64,000 nt of DNA, from positions 682,001 through 746,000 of the forward strand of contig OY282432.1 of the NCBI GenBank assembly GCA_958295985.1. The letters run 5' to 3'. The notes below the pieces were generated by a model that was not told the DNA's origin, did not search any database, and worked only from the letters and a program-made list of their open reading frames with translations. Within the stretch, counting starts at the first letter, position 1; the number at the start of each line of letters is the position of its first letter. Positions 61,187 through 64,000 of the stretch are shown here, piece after piece. The position numbers and the translations under genes were made by a program. The DNA is from an uncultured Candidatus Binatia bacterium (GTDB lineage Bacteria > Desulfobacterota > Binatia > UBA9968 > JAJDTQ01).

Positions 61187-62100
61187 ACGGCGCCGACTTC
61201 GTGACGTTGTTGTTGGGCGCCGGCTTCGTGGTGACCGTCGGGGTGATGCTGTATACAGTCCGAGGCGATGGCGGGGCGGACGGAAAAGGGGGAAGCGATG
61301 AGAGCGGCGTTGGGGTTGGCGGTGGAGGTTTGATCTACAGCACGGTGTCCATTTTTGGCGCTATCTTTCTTTGTCTTAACCTTATCCTGTTGAGTGTCCT
61401 GTTCGTCTTCAATGAACCTGTTTACATCAATCTGATGCTGGAGGACTCGCTATTTGAGAACAGCACTGCCTTCCTGCTTTTCCTGACCGCCTTGTTGTTG
61501 CTTGCAATCGCTATGGGGCGGAGCGGACCCGGTAGATGGCTCTATATTCTTGGCACGCTTGCCTTTGTGTTCGGCGCGGGCGAGGAAATCAGCTGGGGAC
61601 AGCGTATATTCGGATTTGAAACGCCACATTATCTGCGTGACATGAATACTCACAACGAAATCAATCTTCACAACATCAAGGGGCTGGATGGTCGGCTTAC
61701 GGGCATCCATGGAGCGGCACCCCGTATCCTCGGAGTCGTAACCGCCGCGGCATATTCTACTCGAAAATCAAGTTTCTTCGGAATTCCATTTCCGTCGGTT
61801 CTGACCATGTATTGTTTTCTTGTGGCGAATGCCTACACCCCCGATTTCCACGTGGGAGAATATGCACTGTTCTTGTTGCTGCTTTTCGTCGCCTATGCGT
61901 ACTTTTCCAAGGAGAGACGGCTGTTCATTCTGTCCGTCCTGTTCCTTCCCATTATTGTTCTTGAACAATCCATCGTTCATACGGGAACGATACGCAGCCA
62001 CGTTGGGGAGGGGGCCGAGTATCTGTTCAGCATCGCATGCGTCGTCTATGCGGGCGAACTTTTTTTTCACTACTTGACAGAGTTGCGCGGGTCTGTGTAG
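61183..62100 (+). CDS. Integral membrane protein of unknown function
   Basis: Predicted 305 aa with about seven hydrophobic segments. A short Gly-rich loop (residues 30-48) follows the first span. The most conserved-looking part is FGAGEEISWGQRIFGFETP followed by HNEINLHNIKG, a charged loop between spans that is seen in uncharacterised membrane proteins near glycan genes. GTG at 61183 overlaps the previous remnant's stop. Base composition is clearly more AT-rich than the catabolic operons, suggesting a different origin. No function can be given. Confidence 0.72.
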   Translation: MNGADFVTLLLGAGFVVTVGVMLYTVRGDGGADGKGGSDESGVGVGGGGLIYSTVSIFGAIFLCLNLILLSVLFVFNEPVYINLMLEDSLFENSTAFLLFLTALLLLAIAMGRSGPGRWLYILGTLAFVFGAGEEISWGQRIFGFETPHYLRDMNTHNEINLHNIKGLDGRLTGIHGAAPRILGVVTAAAYSTRKSSFFGIPFPSVLTMYCFLVANAYTPDFHVGEYALFLLLLFVAYAYFSKERRLFILSVLFLPIIVLEQSIVHTGTIRSHVGEGAEYLFSIACVVYAGELFFHYLTELRGSV

Positions 62101-62206
62101 GCATCTCCATGCTGCAACACTCGTCCCAATGAGATCGTAGAAGCACCGTGGGAATAGGACACGTCGACCACAGCGATATCGCCCGTTTCGCACAGGAAGG
62201 GGCAAC

Positions 62207-62464
62207 TTGCCCAAGGACAAGGACGCCCGTCGCCTGCGTGAGAAGTTGGAAGTTCACCTTGGCGAGCATCCTGACTTTACGCTCAAGAGTACTCGGACTT
62301 CGTTTGGTACGGCTTTAGGCGTCACAGCCAGTGGATCGAAGCCAACGCTACGCTATCGCGGCCAGGATATATTTGCCTCACTGCTAGACGATGGTCCTGG
62401 CAAGGTACGACCAAGAGCAGACATCTCAGGAGCGTTGTTCGGGAGTGTCTTCGGCATCATTTAG
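62207..62464 (+). CDS. Small hypothetical protein
   Basis: Possible 85-aa protein starting with TTG at 62207, behind AGGGGCAA. PKDKDARRLREKLEVHLGEH is helical and charged; SGALFGSVFGII at the end is hydrophobic. No family is recognised. It lies between the membrane protein and the PMT-like gene, on the same strand. It may be a remnant. Confidence 0.35.
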   Translation: MPKDKDARRLREKLEVHLGEHPDFTLKSTRTSFGTALGVTASGSKPTLRYRGQDIFASLLDDGPGKVRPRADISGALFGSVFGII

Positions 62465-62475
62465 GCCGTCAAAAA

Positions 62476-64000
62476 ATGGGGGGATACTTGAGGGTTCGAG
62501 CACTATTGGGGATGTTTGGCTTCCGCGCGTCCCAAGTTCCACATCCGGTTTGGGCCGTCGTCGTATGCGCGGTCTTCACCGCGGTGGGAGTCGCTGTCCT
62601 CGACGACTACGGCGTATCGCAGGACGAGTTCCGTCAGCGCGAAATTGCACTGGATACGATCAGCTACGTTCTCGGCCAAGACGACGAGCTTATGAGAAAT
62701 CTCCATTGGAGAGATCACCTTAAGTTTTACGGCACGGCATTCGAGATGCCGCTCTTGATTGTCGAGCGTGTCCTGGGGCTGCAAGACGACACCCGCGCCA
62801 TCTTGCTTAGCCGCCACATTCTGACCCACCTGTTCTTCATAGCGAGTGGATTCTTCTGCTATTTGCTGACACGCCGGCTGTTCGGCAGTACGGCCATCGC
62901 GCTGTTCGCCATGCTGCTGTTCCTGCTGCATCCTCGACTGTACGCTGAATCCTTCGTCAACACCAAAGACCTGCCCCTGGCCGCCATGTTTATGGTCGCC
63001 CTGTTCCTGACTCACCGGGCTTTCAGCAGAGATACTGCGGGAGCGTTCCTGCTGTGCGGCCTGGCAGTCGGCATTCTCATCAACATTCGCATCTTGGGCG
63101 TGGTCTTGTTCGCCGCCGTGCCTGCCGTACGCGCTCTGGACTTGCTCTTTGACTCTGGGGGAGTGGGTAGAAAACACGCATTAGTCACCGGCAGCGTGTT
63201 CGCCCTGGCAGCAATGTTCGTCCTTTACGCTACCCTTCCCTACCTCTGGGCTAACCCCATCGAGCGCACAGTCGAGATGTTCGTCACGCTGTCCCGTCAT
63301 CCGATCGCGTTCCCCATGCTGTTCCAAAGGCGAGTTGATAATGGAAAACGATCTGCCGCCTCATTACATCCCAACTTGGGTCGCCATTACGACCCCGCCC
63401 GTCGCGCTCCTGCTGGGCGTTGCCGGAATAATCGCCCTCATCCGTCGCGGCTGGGCCAGTCCCCGAGACATCCTGCGCCACGGCAACCTGAAATTTGGCT
63501 TCCTGCTAATCGGCTGCCTGATTATGACCTTCATCGCAGTCGTCGTGGTTACTCCCACAATGCGCAGCGGATGGCGAGTGATGTACTTCCTCTACGCGCC
63601 GTTTTGCGTGCTGGCAGCGTTCGGGCTGCATTGTCTGGCCTCTGTCTCGGGGCGTACAGTCGTCCGCGCGGTGGCCTACACCCTAGTGGGAGTGGGTATT
63701 CTCATCGTTGTCCTGCAAATGGTTCGGATTCATCCCTATCAGCAAGCATACTTCAATTTCCTGGTGGACCGGGAAACGCCTGGACTCCTCGGCGACCAGT
63801 ATCCGCTGGAATACTGGGGGACTTCTTACCTGGACGGTCTGCGCTGGCTGACGGAGACGTATCCGGACTCACATATACACATGTGGGGTAGTGTTTCAGG
63901 GCATTACCGTCGGAATCGTGCGTTTCTTCCAGAGTCAGCCCGGCAGAGAATAGTGCTCAAAGGCGAAGGAGAGACCATCGGCGATTTCTACATCACCAAC
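62476..64000 (+). pseudogene. PMT/GT39-like membrane glycosyltransferase, frameshifted and cut by window edge
   Basis: The N-terminal part has the family look: an acidic loop DDYGVSQDEFRQREIALD after the first span and NTKDLPLAAMFMVALFLTH later. The frame breaks at an AAA run (63326-63328): LSRHPIAFPMLFQ should pass into GELIMENDLPPHYIPTWVAI, which is one base out. After the shift the protein goes on through further spans (VALLLGVAGIIALIRR, MRSGWRVMYFLYAPFCVLAA, MVRIHPYQQAYFNFLVD) to the window end. A single extra base in a homopolymer could be a sequencing error, so the gene may be intact in the organism. ATG 62476 has no strong ribosome site. Confidence 0.75.

Noticed and set aside
1..64000. 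CRISPR arrays, tRNA or rRNA genes
   Set aside because: No regularly spaced direct repeats and no tRNA or rRNA signature sequences were seen on reading the window; a covariance-model scan was not possible.

Overview
The window is GC-rich, dense bacterial DNA with short intergenic gaps, frequent 4-nt start/stop overlaps and exported proteins. The gene content fits a Gram-negative, heterotrophic, uncultured bacterium: several phthalate-dioxygenase-like Rieske proteins, Gfo/Idh/MocA oxidoreductases, acyl-CoA dehydrogenases, LigB- and LigJ-like ring-cleavage enzymes and a Pst transporter. Such combinations are common in Tectomicrobia-, Binatota- or SAR324-like metagenome bins, but no rRNA, tRNA or ribosomal-protein gene is present, so the lineage is a weak inference.

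Layout. 1-5220: 5' end of an amidohydrolase, a carboxyltransferase-type OadA/PycB-like gene coupled to pgi, a solitary DNA methyltransferase and a DUF2165 membrane protein. 5453-13795: the most interesting block, a same-strand cluster of cysteine desulfurase (DndA/IscS type), DndC-type PAPS-reductase-like sulfurtransferase, SspE-like DUF262/DUF1524 protein, short SNF2 ATPase, ParB-like protein, second HTH-only ParB-like protein, and an MBL-fold nuclease with beta-CASP-like motifs. I see no DndB, DndD or DndE and no SspB, SspC or SspD. 13928-17109: Gfo/Idh, Rieske oxygenase and class II aldolase. 17178-19347: methyltransferase plus PD-(D/E)XK-like restriction endonuclease. 19549-23141: cytosolic substrate-binding-fold protein, amidase and a LigJ-like hydratase. 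23381-26435: exported ankyrin protein and exported S9 peptidase.

26493-37791 is a long catabolic/transport region: ABC transporter with a PIN/RHH toxin-antitoxin pair lodged inside it, Gfo/Idh, UbiD-type decarboxylase and bicupin on the minus strand, with a divergent 4,5-dihydroxyphthalate-decarboxylase-like gene and second Rieske oxygenase. 37829-40990 is a decayed mosaic: glycosyltransferase pseudogene, duplicated SDR fragment, an arylsulfotransferase and a transposase tail. 41002-44644 carries a third Rieske oxygenase, a LigB-type extradiol dioxygenase and an aldo/keto reductase. 45101-49795 is pstSCAB (minus), followed by a DUF4143 ATPase, a DsbA-like thioredoxin, trmJ, an Fpg/Nei glycosylase, two acyl-CoA dehydrogenases around an NDP-forming acyl-CoA synthetase, and a DprE2-like SDR. 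From 59717 to the right edge the DNA is again broken: truncated glycosyltransferase, a 450-bp defective IS1595-like element, frameshifted remnants, an AT-richer membrane protein and a frameshifted PMT/GT39-like gene running off the window.

How it fits together: catabolic modules resemble a dispersed phthalate/protocatechuate 4,5-cleavage toolkit (Rieske oxygenase, dihydrodiol dehydrogenase-like Gfo/Idh, decarboxylases, LigB ring opening, LigJ hydratase). The defence genes suggest DNA sulfur modification (DndA and DndC) read by an SspE-like effector, with SNF2, ParB and MBL proteins taking the place of the usual ATPase and nickase subunits. That assignment is inference.
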